A stretch of DNA of 64,000 nucleotides. It comes from BS750m-G69 sp964441235 (GTDB lineage: Bacteria; Fidelibacterota; UBA2242). The stretch is from contig CAYTUQ010000002.1 in assembly GCA_964441235.1 (NCBI GenBank), positions 98,265-162,264 of the forward strand, in the 5' to 3' direction. Below are positions 34,312 to 44,191 of the stretch, piece by piece (position 1 is the first letter of the stretch; each line of letters starts with the position of its first letter). The notes below the pieces were generated by a model. It made no database searches and had not been told where the DNA came from. It was given only the letters and a program-made list of their open reading frames with translations. The translations under genes were made by a program, and so were the position numbers.

Positions 34312-35535
34312 TTACTTCTTATAATCAGCCAGAACTCCTAAAACGTAATCAATATCCGCTTCAGTGTGATCAGCACAAACCTGAAATCTTATCTCTTCAT
34401 CACCTTTCGGAACTACTGGATAATTCAGCCCTGTTCCAAGAACGCCATGCTCAGTAAGATAATTAACAAGTTCAGATGTCTTCTTTGTATCACGTATCAT
34501 TAATGGCACAACAGGATGATCGCCCTTGATAGTTTCGTAACCTAACTCTCTCAATCCAGTGTCAAACTTCTTCGTCATAGCCCTGAGGTGTTCTAAAATT
34601 TTAAGACCTTCAGCACTATCAAGAATATCGATTGATTTCATAGCGGCACATGATTCTGAAACAGTAATCGGATTTGAATAGATATACATTGGTGCTGTTT
34701 CACGAAGGTATTCAATTATTGTTGAGGACGATACAACATAACCACCGTTTACTCCGAATGCTTTTCCTAATGTTGCAACCAGGATATCAACTTTTCCACC
34801 TGTGTATTCCTCCGTTCCTCTTCCGGTTTTCCCCAACGCGCCAACACCATGAGAATCATCTGCAATTGTGATTACACCTTCCTCGAAATCGTCATTATAC
34901 TTATTACAAATATCGACAATTTCGTTTAATGGAGCATTATCACCTCTCATGCTGAAAATCCCGTCTGTAATGACTAATGCCCTTTTACCTTTCCCGATAC
35001 TCTTTTTGAGCTTAATATCAAGGTTAACCATATCATTGTGTTTGTAAATAACTTTTTCTGCAGGTCTGGATAGTCTTATCGCATTGATAATGCAGTTATG
35101 ATTTAGTTCATCACTTACCACAACCGTCTCTTTTGTTGTTAAGGGTACTATAACGCCAATGCTTGCAACATAAGCAGAGCTAAAAATCATTCCTGCTTCC
35201 CTGCCGTGAAATTTTGCCAATTTCTCTTCCAGTTCAATATGTGGTTTATGAGTTCCACTGATAAAACGGACAGCTCCGGGGCCTGCACCAAATTTTTTAG
35301 CAGCATCTTCTTCGGCTTCTATTACCTCGTCTCGTAAAGACATACCTAAATACGAATTGGAATTCATCTTAATAAACTCTTTGTCACCCCAACCCTCAAG
35401 TAAATAGCGCGGACCCTTTTCACCTTCTGCTTTTTTAACCTTAACGATAATTTTTTCTTTTCCCTTAGCTCTTCCGCTCTCTTTTAAATCTTTTAATTGA
35501 TTGTCAAGAACTTTTAATAAACGACTCAACGTCAT
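34312..35535 (-). CDS. kbl: Glycine C-acetyltransferase (2-amino-3-ketobutyrate CoA ligase)
   Basis: PLP enzyme converting 2-amino-3-oxobutyrate plus CoA to glycine and acetyl-CoA. The alpha-oxoamine synthase motifs are clear: NSYLGMSLRDEV, GPGAVRFISGTHKPHIELE, SDELNHNCIINAIRLS, ADDSHGVGALGKTGRG, and the PLP lysine in VATLGKAFGVNGGY. The 407 residues agree. It ends a small operon with acpS and a threonine-dehydrogenase-like SDR, so the threonine-to-glycine route is complete. Close relatives make 8-amino-7-oxononanoate or 5-aminolevulinate, but the neighbour argues for Kbl. Confidence 0.9.
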   Translation of the reverse strand: MTLSRLLKVLDNQLKDLKESGRAKGKEKIIVKVKKAEGEKGPRYLLEGWGDKEFIKMNSNSYLGMSLRDEVIEAEEDAAKKFGAGPGAVRFISGTHKPHIELEEKLAKFHGREAGMIFSSAYVASIGVIVPLTTKETVVVSDELNHNCIINAIRLSRPAEKVIYKHNDMVNLDIKLKKSIGKGKRALVITDGIFSMRGDNAPLNEIVDICNKYNDDFEEGVITIADDSHGVGALGKTGRGTEEYTGGKVDILVATLGKAFGVNGGYVVSSSTIIEYLRETAPMYIYSNPITVSESCAAMKSIDILDSAEGLKILEHLRAMTKKFDTGLRELGYETIKGDHPVVPLMIRDTKKTSELVNYLTEHGVLGTGLNYPVVPKGDEEIRFQVCADHTEADIDYVLGVLADYKK

Positions 35536-35547
35536 TTTGTCCTCCTA

Positions 35548-35922
35548 TTATTTTTCTAATACAACTATTGCACTTGCTAAATCTTTTAAGTGAGAGAGAG
35601 AAACTTGAATATTTGTAACCTTGCTTTGTTCAATAAATTTCTTTGTCTTACCATATAAAACAATTTCCGGCTTTCCAAGTTCGTTATTTGCAATTTCTAT
35701 ATCTTTGAAGGTAAGACCCCCTCGCCAGCCTGTTCCAATAGCTTTGAAAAAAGCCTCTTTTGCAGCAAAACGAGCGGCATAATTTTGGACTTTAGTCTTT
35801 CTGGATTCACAATATTGAATTTCTTTTAGAGTAAATATCTTCTCTTTGAAACGATTTCCCTTTGAAATCTCCTTCTCTATGCGTTCAATCTCTATTATAT
35901 CGGTTCCAATTCCGAAAATCAT
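35548..35922 (-). CDS. acpS: Holo-[acyl-carrier-protein] synthase
   Basis: Transfers 4'-phosphopantetheine from CoA to acyl carrier protein. FGIGTDIIEIERIEKE at the N-terminus carries the metal-binding Asp, and YAARFAAKEAFFKAIGTGW the conserved Lys-Glu motif. VSLSHLKDLASAIV closes the fold. 124 residues is standard. It lies 12 bp upstream of kbl and 36 bp downstream of the SDR gene. Confidence 0.95.
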   Translation of the reverse strand: MIFGIGTDIIEIERIEKEISKGNRFKEKIFTLKEIQYCESRKTKVQNYAARFAAKEAFFKAIGTGWRGGLTFKDIEIANNELGKPEIVLYGKTKKFIEQSKVTNIQVSLSHLKDLASAIVVLEK

Positions 35923-35958
35923 GGCGTCCTTAATCTAAGATTCAACCCTCTCCCTGAA

Positions 35959-36912
35959 CTACAATTTAAGCTTTTTCTTTAACTTCTTAAGCATATCTTC
36001 TGTCATCTTTGAAAGATCATATTCCGGTTTCCAGCCCCATTCTTCACGCGCTGCAGAATCATCCATTGAATTAGGCCAGGAGTCTGCAATTGCCTGTCTA
36101 ACTGGATCAACATTATATGTCATCTCAAATTCTGGAATGTGTTTCTTAATTTCAGCACAAATATGCTCAGGTGCAAAGCTCATAGCAGTAACGTTAAAAG
36201 CGTTTCGATGTTTCAATTTATCAGGGTCTGCTTCCATAAGGTCTATCGCTGCATTTATTGCATCAGGCATATACATCATATCCAGATAAGTCCCCTCAGC
36301 AAGAAAACAGGTATATTTTTTATTTTTAAGAGCTTCATAATAAATTTCTACAGCATAGTCAGTTGTACCACCTCCCGGTAATGTAACATTGGAAATAATG
36401 CCGGGGAAACGGACTCCACGAGTATCCACGCCAAACCTTTTAAAATAATAGTCACAAAGCAGCTCGCCACTAACTTTGGTTACACCATACATTGTATTCG
36501 GACGTTGAATAGTATCCTGAGGGGTATTATCAACAGGAGTCGTTGGGCCGAAGGCACCAATTGAACTTGGAGTAAAAACAGCGCACTTATTTTCACGAGC
36601 AACTTCCAACACATTATATAGACCGTTTATATTTACGTCCCAGGCAAGTTGAGGCTTGGCTTCAGCAACAGCTGAAAGTATTGCAGCAAGATGAAAAACT
36701 AAACTGATGTCATACTTTTTAACGATATTGTCAATCGCTTTGATATCACAGCAATCAATATATTCAAAAGGACCTGAACTGAATAATTTTTCACCTGGTT
36801 TTGTTCTATGCCCGGCTGCTATAACATTATCATTCCCGTATCTTTCACGAAGAGACATAGTTAATTCAGAACCGATTTGTCCTACTGCACCAGTAACTAA
36901 TATCTTTTTCAT
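35959..36912 (-). CDS. SDR-type L-threonine 3-dehydrogenase (NAD-dependent epimerase fold)
   Basis: 317-residue extended SDR. The Rossmann motif is VTGAVGQIGSELTMSL, the catalytic YGVTKVSGELL (Tyr-x3-Lys), and FHLAAILSAVAEAKPQLAWD resembles the bacterial SDR threonine dehydrogenases. TTDYAVEIYYEALK and LDMMYMPDAINAAIDLM are also typical. It oxidises threonine to 2-amino-3-oxobutyrate, which Kbl, two genes downstream, splits. A sugar epimerase is the generic alternative, but operon context supports threonine catabolism. It is the first gene of the operon; the promoter should be in 36913-37230. Confidence 0.85.
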   Translation of the reverse strand: MKKILVTGAVGQIGSELTMSLRERYGNDNVIAAGHRTKPGEKLFSSGPFEYIDCCDIKAIDNIVKKYDISLVFHLAAILSAVAEAKPQLAWDVNINGLYNVLEVARENKCAVFTPSSIGAFGPTTPVDNTPQDTIQRPNTMYGVTKVSGELLCDYYFKRFGVDTRGVRFPGIISNVTLPGGGTTDYAVEIYYEALKNKKYTCFLAEGTYLDMMYMPDAINAAIDLMEADPDKLKHRNAFNVTAMSFAPEHICAEIKKHIPEFEMTYNVDPVRQAIADSWPNSMDDSAAREEWGWKPEYDLSKMTEDMLKKLKKKLKL

Positions 36913-37230
36913 TTCTCCACCACAAAATTAAAATATTTTCCCATACTTAATAACTCATAGTAATTTATATATTAAATTTAGTTAACTCTCAACATATAAA
37001 GCACGATATTTACAAATATCAAGCCATCTATTCACAGCAAATTGCTGCGCATTAAAATCCAATCAAAAAACACTCGTTAAATAAAAATTAAAAATCATAT
37101 TTCAACGAATAAAATACAAATCTTACAATTTCTCTTGCTCACTCGTCAGAAAAACTGTTAGATTCCAAACCGATATTTCTAATTGTCATTGACTTACCAA
37201 ATCTCTCGATAAAATAAATTGGAATAAAAA
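36913..37230. other. Divergent intergenic region with promoters for tdh-like and DUF401 genes
   Basis: 318 bp, very AT-rich, no gene. For the plus-strand gene, TTGACT (37189-37194) and TAAAAT (37210-37215) form a possible promoter but with only 15 bp spacing. Nothing convincing could be assigned for the minus strand. No repeat of the families described elsewhere. Confidence 0.4.
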
Positions 37231-38424
37231 ATGACTCTCATCTGGATAAGTTTTTTAGCCGCTTTAATTTTAATGATAACAATTGCCCGTAAGAATCTAT
37301 GGCTGGGGTTAGCCGCAGGTGCGCTAATCCTTGGTTTACTGAATCTTCCAATAATCGAAGTTATCAAAATATTTATAAGCACAATTACTGATACTTCAAT
37401 TTTATTACTGGCTGTTTCTGTTGGAATTATTCCTCTTATAGGCGGGACATTGGAAATCTCCGGTTTGATGAATGATCTAATCAAATCCCTTAGAATGAAG
37501 AGCAGAACATTTCTTATGCTTGCGCCTGCATTTATGGGAATGCTTCCTATGCCGGGTGGTGCTCTTCTCTCTGCTCCGATAATTTCTAAAGTTGGAAATC
37601 ACGTCTCTAATAATGACTATACAGCAATCAATGTATGGTTCAGACATGTTCTGATACTAATCTATCCTCTTGGCGCACTTTTAGCAACAACCAAGATGGC
37701 AAATTTAAACCTCTACTATGAAATGCTTTTACTTATTCCCGGTTTCATTTTGCTTGCTGTGTTGGGAAATATCTTTCTTTTAAAATCTGTAGATGCCAAT
37801 CATAAACTCGAAGGGACTTCTAACTTAAAAAAATTATTGATACCTGTTCTGGTAATTATTTCTGCTCCGGTTATACATATTACATTAATGTCATCATTTA
37901 AAAACATTCTTCCGGAAATACCTTTACTAATTGGGGTAGCTTTCAGTCTATTTCTCGCTTATTACTTTGGCAAACTTCCAATAAAAAGTTTCAAACAACT
38001 ATCAATTAAAATGAAACCATGGAAATTCTTCATGATAATAATAGCAATGTTTATCTTCCTCAACATGTTTAAAGCATCAAATGTGTCTGCCGCTATATCA
38101 GTGATAGTATTCTCAAAGACATTCCTGATAGTCGGGATCGGTGTTTTTCTCGGCTTTGTAACAGGCAGGGTTCAGGTACCTGTATCTATTTTATTACCGA
38201 TTTTCTACTCCAAATTCGGGATTGAAAGCATGACCCCTATCGTATTTGCTATAATGTTCTTTGCTGTTTTTATGGGCTATGTTGTTTCACCTGTTCATCC
38301 ATGTGTATCAGTCACTTTAGAATATTTCCACACGGAATTAAAAGATTTCTATAAGAAATTATCTATCCCAACGTTGATCTCAATTGTGGTCGTTACTTTA
38401 ATCTCGATATTTCTCATAGGTTAA
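37231..38424 (+). CDS. DUF401-family integral membrane permease
   Basis: 397 residues with ten or more hydrophobic helices. The family-typical block MGMLPMPGGALLSAPIISKVG is at about 106-126, and a related second half has the VTGRVQVPVSILLPIF and MGYVVSPVHPCVSVTLEYF motifs, pointing to the usual inverted-repeat architecture of ion-transporter-superfamily carriers. No substrate is established for DUF401; dicarboxylates or amino acids are guesses. It is divergent from the threonine operon, which invites but does not prove a link to amino-acid uptake or export. Confidence 0.82.
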   Translation: MTLIWISFLAALILMITIARKNLWLGLAAGALILGLLNLPIIEVIKIFISTITDTSILLLAVSVGIIPLIGGTLEISGLMNDLIKSLRMKSRTFLMLAPAFMGMLPMPGGALLSAPIISKVGNHVSNNDYTAINVWFRHVLILIYPLGALLATTKMANLNLYYEMLLLIPGFILLAVLGNIFLLKSVDANHKLEGTSNLKKLLIPVLVIISAPVIHITLMSSFKNILPEIPLLIGVAFSLFLAYYFGKLPIKSFKQLSIKMKPWKFFMIIIAMFIFLNMFKASNVSAAISVIVFSKTFLIVGIGVFLGFVTGRVQVPVSILLPIFYSKFGIESMTPIVFAIMFFAVFMGYVVSPVHPCVSVTLEYFHTELKDFYKKLSIPTLISIVVVTLISIFLIG

Positions 38425-38824
38425 AAAACCCCTCTGAAAACCAATATATACTTTTTACAATTTCCCATGAAAAAATTCAAATACATTATTGAGTTCACTT
38501 ATCCCAGGGGGCTCTCTGATGAGAAAAAACAGGAAACCGCCAATGCTCCTCCCAACGGGATCCCTACGGGGAAAAGAGTCTATGGAAACTCCAATCCCAA
38601 AGGGATCTCTATGAGATAAGCTCTAATTGTTTTTGTCGAGGACATCCGCCAGTTGGCGGATATTGAGCTTACAGGTATTATTTTTACATTTTTTGACTGC
38701 CCGTCCCGATTCATCGGAAGCAGGCGAGTACATTTCGTGTCTTTCTGTAGTAGACTAATTATTAATTTGACTATTCACTACATTATTTATTAGAATTGGT
38801 AGTGTTTCGATTGATTCTACCATT
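38425..38824. repeat. Intergenic region dense in palindromic modules
   Basis: 400 bp with no gene. Modules at about 38505-38530 (CCCAGGGGGCTCTCTGATGAG), 38551-38580 (CAACGGGATCCCTACGGGG) and 38594-38618 (CCCAAAGGGATCTCTATGAG), the perfect palindrome ATCCGCCA-GT-TGGCGGAT at 38644-38661, and CCCGTCCCGATTCATCGG at 38700-38717. The TonB receptor start follows at 38825. Confidence 0.65.
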
Positions 38825-41281
38825 ATGAAAAAACTTCTAATTATTTTAATCATTATAAATACCGGATTGTACGCACAATCAACTCCATCCATTTCAGGTT
38901 TTGTCCGTGAAGATGCAACAGGCGAGCCGCTCTCTTATGTAAATGTATTTCTAAAAGGGACATATTGGGGCACAGCCACAAAACAAGATGGCTATTATGT
39001 CATCCCATCAGTTCCAGCGGGGAAATATGATTTGATGGTCTCAATTATTGGCTATCAAGATACAACACGATCAATTATCATAGAAACAGGGAAAAATCTA
39101 AGGGTTGATTTTCGGCTAAAGGTTTCACCTATCATCGGAGAAGCAGTAACTGTTACGGCAGAACGAATGAAGTTTAAAGAAAAAATGGAATTGAGTACCA
39201 TCAATCTCACAATGCGGGAAATCAAAGTTGCACCCGGTTTCATTGAGGCAGACGTTTTTCGTGCGATACAGCTGCTGCCGGGTGTTCAATCACTGAATGA
39301 TTTTTCCAGCGCTTTATACGTTCGCGGAAGCACTCCTGACCAAAACCTGATAATGCTGGATGGAATAACTGTCTATAACCCGTTTCATTTAGGCGGTGTA
39401 TTTTCTACGTTTAACACAGACGCAATAAAAGAAGCAGAATTCTCTGCAGGTGGATTCTCTGCTAGATATGGTGGGCGTATGGGATCAATTCTCAATATTA
39501 TCAATAGAGAGGGAAATACGGAAGAATATACAGGCAAGGCGAATATTTCTATCATTTCCAGCAAAGCTCTTATCGAGGGACCCATTCCGAAGTGGACAAA
39601 ATTAAAAGGTTCATGGATGCTGGCAGGACGGAGGACATATTTTGATAAGGTCATTGATGGAATTATATATTTACGTAAAAAAATTGCCAATAAATATGAT
39701 CCCTATTTTCCTGGATTTCCTTATTACTTTTATGACCTGGAAGGTAAAATTAATCTTGATATAACTGTGAACCATAAATTGACTTTGAGTTCCTTTTATG
39801 GAGATGATGTACTTTATTTTGATTTTGAAGATAAATATTCATACGATGACCCTCAGGAAAGTTATTATGATGAAAATAAAGATGAAGGAGCGCTTGACTG
39901 GCGATGGGGGAATCGTACAAATAGTTTGACATGGCGCTGGATAGTTTCACCAAAACTAATTGTTAAAACCTTTCTTGCGGAAAGCCGTTTCCGCTTCTGG
40001 ATTGATATGGACGATAAAAGTGAGGGAATGTATATCGAGAACGGGGATACATCTAAATGGAGAGATGAATATAATTTCGATGTGTTTGATATTGTTAAAG
40101 ACAAAACCATTGAGACGGAGATAATGTGGATTCCTAATGACAAACATACAATTACTTCCGGTTTGCAGCATAAGCAGTTGGATTTTAACCTGGGTATGAC
40201 TTTTAAGTGGGGAGAGCTGGAGGAAGAGAAATTTGTCACTCATAAGGATACAGCCCTCTGGATGCTCGATAAACCATTTGAGCAATCACTTTATTTCCAG
40301 GATAAATGGCATATCAATCCGCTCTTTTCGTCTCAATTGGGATTAAGGATGAGCCGCTATAGTCTTCACGATAAAATATATTTTGAGCCAAGGATTGGGC
40401 TTAAATACCTGCTGCAGGACAATCTTGCGTTAAAATTGTCCTGGGGTAAATATCACCAGTTCCTGACAACTGCAAACCCGCAGGACGAAAATTTCAGATT
40501 TATTGATATCTGGCTGGCAATACCGAAAGATAGACCGGCAAGCAGGGCATATCATACAATTCTTGGGATAGAATATCTTACCCGTCAGGATGTTCTTTTT
40601 AGATTGGAAACTTACTATAAGGATTTTGGTAACTTAATTACATTGAAGCAGGGTGACATGTTCGCAGAAGATGAAGGTGAAATACGTTTTGATCCTTTCA
40701 ACGAATTCTGGGATACTGACGCCTATGCTTACGGCTTGGAGTTTCTTGCGAAAAAAACAACCGGTAAAGTTCAGGGATGGATTGGTTACACCTTCGCAGT
40801 TACTAAAAGAAAAACAGAAGTTCAGCCCTGGTACTTTCCAAAATATGACCGCACTCATACTGTCAACATTGTCGGTGATTGGCAGTGGACAAAGCGAATA
40901 CATTTAAGTTCCGCTGTTTCATATTCTACCGGTAATCCATATACCCCGATTTTGGGGAGATATGAGAAATGGGAGGAAGAGTATTGGGGCGGCATGTCTT
41001 CCTGGTGGTTAAACAACAAATATTTAGTGGGTAAAAAGGACAGTGTAAGATACCCATCTTATTTCCGGTGGGATGTAAGCTTAATCCATCGGAAACCTAT
41101 AAAGTTTGGCTACAGGGAGTGGTATTTACAAATCATAAACCTAACGAATCATATGAACACGTTTATGTACTTTTATGATGAAAAATACAATTATGAAACA
41201 GATCAAACGGAAGGTGTAAGGCGTTTTGGCGTCCCAATGTTTCCATTTATTCCAACACTTGGAATAAGGTTTGAGTTTTGA
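38825..41281 (+). CDS. TonB-dependent outer-membrane receptor with carboxypeptidase-like N-terminal domain
   Basis: 818 residues. A signal peptide (LLIILIIINTGLYAQ) is followed by a CarboxypepD_reg-like domain (ISGFVREDATGEPLSYVNV, GYYVIPSVPAGKYDLMVSI) at about 22-100. The plug domain is at 115-235 (LLPGVQSLNDFSSALYVRGS, QNLIMLDGITVYNPFHLGG, FSARYGGRMGSILNI). A 22-strand-type barrel ends PTLGIRFEF with the C-terminal Phe. It takes up a ligand using TonB energy; there is no SusD neighbour, so a glycan is not implied. The next two genes encode lipoproteins, suggesting a surface complex. The N-terminal TonB-box region is not distinctive. Confidence 0.92.
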   Translation: MKKLLIILIIINTGLYAQSTPSISGFVREDATGEPLSYVNVFLKGTYWGTATKQDGYYVIPSVPAGKYDLMVSIIGYQDTTRSIIIETGKNLRVDFRLKVSPIIGEAVTVTAERMKFKEKMELSTINLTMREIKVAPGFIEADVFRAIQLLPGVQSLNDFSSALYVRGSTPDQNLIMLDGITVYNPFHLGGVFSTFNTDAIKEAEFSAGGFSARYGGRMGSILNIINREGNTEEYTGKANISIISSKALIEGPIPKWTKLKGSWMLAGRRTYFDKVIDGIIYLRKKIANKYDPYFPGFPYYFYDLEGKINLDITVNHKLTLSSFYGDDVLYFDFEDKYSYDDPQESYYDENKDEGALDWRWGNRTNSLTWRWIVSPKLIVKTFLAESRFRFWIDMDDKSEGMYIENGDTSKWRDEYNFDVFDIVKDKTIETEIMWIPNDKHTITSGLQHKQLDFNLGMTFKWGELEEEKFVTHKDTALWMLDKPFEQSLYFQDKWHINPLFSSQLGLRMSRYSLHDKIYFEPRIGLKYLLQDNLALKLSWGKYHQFLTTANPQDENFRFIDIWLAIPKDRPASRAYHTILGIEYLTRQDVLFRLETYYKDFGNLITLKQGDMFAEDEGEIRFDPFNEFWDTDAYAYGLEFLAKKTTGKVQGWIGYTFAVTKRKTEVQPWYFPKYDRTHTVNIVGDWQWTKRIHLSSAVSYSTGNPYTPILGRYEKWEEEYWGGMSSWWLNNKYLVGKKDSVRYPSYFRWDVSLIHRKPIKFGYREWYLQIINLTNHMNTFMYFYDEKYNYETDQTEGVRRFGVPMFPFIPTLGIRFEF

Positions 41282-41373
41282 GAAGAGAGAATAGACCATG
41301 AATGACGCCTGTCTGTGTCCGTAGGCTGCCGTACAGGCAGGCGAATTATCGCAAATATAAATAGACAGAATCA

Positions 41374-42294
41374 ATGATTTCTAAAAAAACATTCAATCTA
41401 TATCCAAACCTGCTCATTATTATCTCCATTCTGTCTTTAGCAACTTGCGGGAAATGGGGATGGGAGGATGTTACATCAGACCATGAGCCAGTTTTTAATG
41501 TATTTGCTCTTATATCACTTGATACGACAATACAAAGTTTCGTACGTGTACATCAGACACTTGACCTACAGAGCCCCGAAGAAGAGATTATCTGCAAAGA
41601 CACAATCTGGTATGGAGATGGTCCTTATGACTTTAGGTTGCGTGATTTATGGGAATCACAATATCTTGTGAAAGATGCTACTGTAACAATTTCCGATGGA
41701 ATAAAAGATTATGTCTTTTCTTATGTTAATTTCGAACATGATTATTATTTGGATGAGGAAACGATATACTTAGATACGCTTGGCCAATTCCATCCCGAAC
41801 CCAATACTAAATATTTTTTAAATGTCTCAACGCCTGATGGTAAAAAATTAACAGGTGAAGTGACTACTCCACCTATTCCGGTTATATACAGTGAACAGAT
41901 TCCAGATACCGTATATATCCGAAAAACTTTTACCGTTACCTGGAAGCCATTAGAAACAGTTCACTCATTAATTCGAACAAGTTCTATTCTATACTGGATA
42001 TGTGGTTCTGAACAGCGAGATGTCATGGAGCCTGGAGATTCGAGCTGGACATCATCAATTGTAGATTGTCATTATTATGAAAATGAAAGTAGTGAGCCCG
42101 ATAGTTTAATGATTGAAATGCGCACACTGGATGATAATTATTATGAGTACTTTTTAAAACATGCCTGGGAGGACGAGTTTGTTTCCTTTCTTCTTGGAGG
42201 CGGCGATGCAGGTTTGACAATCGGAATAGAGGGCGGATATGGCGTCTTTGGGGCAATTGCTGCCGATAGGGTTTACAGGGTGATAGTTCCATAA
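41374..42294 (+). CDS. DUF4249-like lipoprotein accompanying the TonB receptor
   Basis: 306 residues with a lipoprotein signal (IIISILSLATCGKWG, lipobox LATC). Beta-rich domain: VFALISLDTTIQSFVRVHQT, LVKDATVTISDG, YFLNVSTPDGKKLTGEVTTPP. This is the layout of DUF4249/DUF4876-like proteins that commonly follow TonB receptors in Bacteroidota. The C-terminus GLTIGIEGGYGVFGAIAADR is also found as a degenerate copy 1.2 kb downstream. Presumably outer-membrane anchored and cooperating with the receptor; no ligand can be named. Confidence 0.75.
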   Translation: MISKKTFNLYPNLLIIISILSLATCGKWGWEDVTSDHEPVFNVFALISLDTTIQSFVRVHQTLDLQSPEEEIICKDTIWYGDGPYDFRLRDLWESQYLVKDATVTISDGIKDYVFSYVNFEHDYYLDEETIYLDTLGQFHPEPNTKYFLNVSTPDGKKLTGEVTTPPIPVIYSEQIPDTVYIRKTFTVTWKPLETVHSLIRTSSILYWICGSEQRDVMEPGDSSWTSSIVDCHYYENESSEPDSLMIEMRTLDDNYYEYFLKHAWEDEFVSFLLGGGDAGLTIGIEGGYGVFGAIAADRVYRVIVP

Positions 42295-42477
42295 GAAGGT
42301 TGTTAAGATTACTATGGTATTAGGTTATTGTGCTAAAGGCTATTGGAGAAAGAAATAAGTAATTATGAATTATAAATTTTGAATGATGAATAGCGAATTT
42401 TTAAGTAGTAACCTTAAAACAAAATGGATGGTTCTGAACATAATGTTGCATAAGTATTTTAGAAGAACAGGAGAAGT

Positions 42478-43488
42478 GTGATGAGTAAAGCTCTATATCT
42501 AATTGCATTTATAGTTTCTATACCGGTTCTGTTCTCAAGTTGTTCTGAGTTTGAGGGTGATGAATATGAGACAAGCAGTATATATATCATGAATGTTGAT
42601 GGAAGTGATGAAGTCAGATTAACAGATAATAAGGAAGATGATTATCACCCGGAATTTTCACCCGATGGTTCAAGAATCCTTTTTCACTCTTATAGAGATC
42701 GTGAAGGGTTATTCATAATGAATACAGATGGAAGTGATTTATCTTTGCTTATTGCAGGTGGATTCTATGATTTTGGGTTTTCACCTGATGGTTCAAAAAT
42801 CATATTTTCATTCTATTATGGAATCTGTGTTTTAAATGTGGATGGAAGTGGGTGTGATACACTAACGCTTAACGAAACATATTGTGCTTATCCTCGATTC
42901 TCGCCTGATGGTAGTAAGATAATTTTTTCTGTATTCAGAGAAGACTCAGTAATTGGTGGTGTGATTACTCGTTATATTATGGAAAGTGACGGAAGCAATA
43001 TTATTAAATTGTCTGAAGACAAAGGATGGGGGTGGTTTTTTCAAGAATTCTCTCCTGACGGATCAAAAATTATTTATATTACTGAATATGAAGGCATACA
43101 ATCTATCTGCATTATAAATATAGATGGAAGTGGTAAGACAAAATTGACAAACACTTACAGTACTCAGAGTGTAAAATTCTCACCCGACGGATCAAAACTG
43201 CTTTTTGAAGCATATAGCGGTGATAACTATGAAATCTTTATCATGAATGCTGACGGAACAGATAAAACCAAGCTTACTGATGATCCAGGAGATGATAAGT
43301 CTCCTCAGTTCTCACCTGATGGTTCAAAAATTGTATTCGTTTCTGATCGAGATGGTAATAATGAAATTTATATTATGAACGCAGATGGGAGTGACCAAAC
43401 AAATCTGACATGTAATACCAGATGGGATGATGCCCCGCAATTTTCGCCTGATGGAAAAAAGATCATGTTTCAGTCTGGTAGCGAATAA
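42478..43488 (+). CDS. Lipoprotein with seven WD40-like (PD40/TolB) repeats
   Basis: 336 residues: a signal peptide with lipobox FSSC (Cys about 22), then seven repeats centred on FSPDGSxI(I/L)F: EFSPDGSRILF, GFSPDGSKIIF, RFSPDGSKIIF, EFSPDGSKIIY, KFSPDGSKLLF, QFSPDGSKIVF, QFSPDGKKIMF. Each is coupled with (I/F)IMNxDGSDxTxLT. That makes a seven-bladed beta-propeller like TolB's C-terminal domain. It is probably a surface or periplasmic binding scaffold. AGGAG precedes the start. Same strand as the receptor and DUF4249 gene but about 180 bp apart, so it may be separately transcribed. Confidence 0.85.
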   Translation: MMSKALYLIAFIVSIPVLFSSCSEFEGDEYETSSIYIMNVDGSDEVRLTDNKEDDYHPEFSPDGSRILFHSYRDREGLFIMNTDGSDLSLLIAGGFYDFGFSPDGSKIIFSFYYGICVLNVDGSGCDTLTLNETYCAYPRFSPDGSKIIFSVFREDSVIGGVITRYIMESDGSNIIKLSEDKGWGWFFQEFSPDGSKIIYITEYEGIQSICIINIDGSGKTKLTNTYSTQSVKFSPDGSKLLFEAYSGDNYEIFIMNADGTDKTKLTDDPGDDKSPQFSPDGSKIVFVSDRDGNNEIYIMNADGSDQTNLTCNTRWDDAPQFSPDGKKIMFQSGSE

Positions 43489-43497
43489 ACTAAATGT

Positions 43498-43580
43498 GGT
43501 GATTCAGGTTTGACAATCGGTGTAGAGGACGGATATGGCGTCTTCAGGGGCAATTGCTGCCAATCGGGTTTAAAGGGCAG
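43498..43580 (+). pseudogene. Fragment duplicating the 3' end of the DUF4249-like gene
   Basis: About 80 bp (GCAGGTTTGACAATCGG type, here TTCAGGTTTGACAATCGG) match 42208-42285 closely, including GGATATGGCGTCTT and GGGGCAATTGCTGCC. An extra base in the middle breaks the frame. The match starts within ten bases of the propeller gene stop, so a second copy of the lipoprotein gene probably once stood here. Confidence 0.7.
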
Positions 43581-43614
43581 TAGTGACATAACAAGGTTGT
43601 TAAGTGACTATGTT

Positions 43615-43817
43615 CAGAACTCAGTAAAAACACAAATAAAGTGGAAAACAATCGCAAATAAAATGCTCGAAGCTGTCATTCTGAACGAGGTACGAGTGAA
43701 GAATCTTTATTGGTATTTCGTCAGAGATTCTTCTTCGCTTCGCTTCATCAGAATGACATTGATAGTAATTTTTATTTGCGATTGTTTTTTAAGATTCATC
43801 AAATTTACTGAGTTCTG
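43615..43817. repeat. 203-bp foldback (MITE-like) element with three nested inverted repeats
   Basis: The outer arms CAGAACTCAGTAAA (43615-43628 / 43804-43817) are perfect. The middle arms AAAACAATCGCAAATAAAA (43645-43663 / 43770-43788) are perfect. The core is the TGTCATTCTGA...TCAGAATGACA hairpin (43674-43758) with GAAGAATCT/AGATTCTTC inside, a sequence type I recall from many environmental genomes. It overlaps the chance frame 43510-43818, which is not a gene. The remaining DNA to 44190 contains a module at 43975-44000 (GTATCTCTTCGAGACAAAC) and nothing else I can name. Confidence 0.75.
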
Positions 43818-44191
43818 ATGTTATCTTCAAGCATGAAAGCAAATAGAATAGATTGAATATCGAACAAGCCTGCCTGCCGTAAGGCATGAGGGCAGAAAAT
43901 GCCCGAGGCAAAGGATTTGAAGTAAAATTAATCCGTAAGCTGGCGGATTCAAAAAATATTCGTTCCTACCGAAAGTATCTCTTCGAGACAAACGTCCAGA
44001 TATTTTCGGGAGAACGAGCAGAAACTCACCCTGTAACTCTTGTTTCCAAACTCTTTGTATAAAGGTAGATTGTTGCCAACAGATGAAGAGGGAAATCCTC
44101 TGGATGGGGTTATAACGTTTTCTTACAGTGATTTCTGATAGACAGCGCCGGGTTCATGTATTTAATAAAAGATTCGTTAGGGCTTTTTTAT

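Noticed and set aside
43510..43818. Plus-strand 102-codon frame after the propeller gene
   Set aside because: It reads through the duplicated gene fragment and the foldback element, changes composition midway and has no family resemblance.
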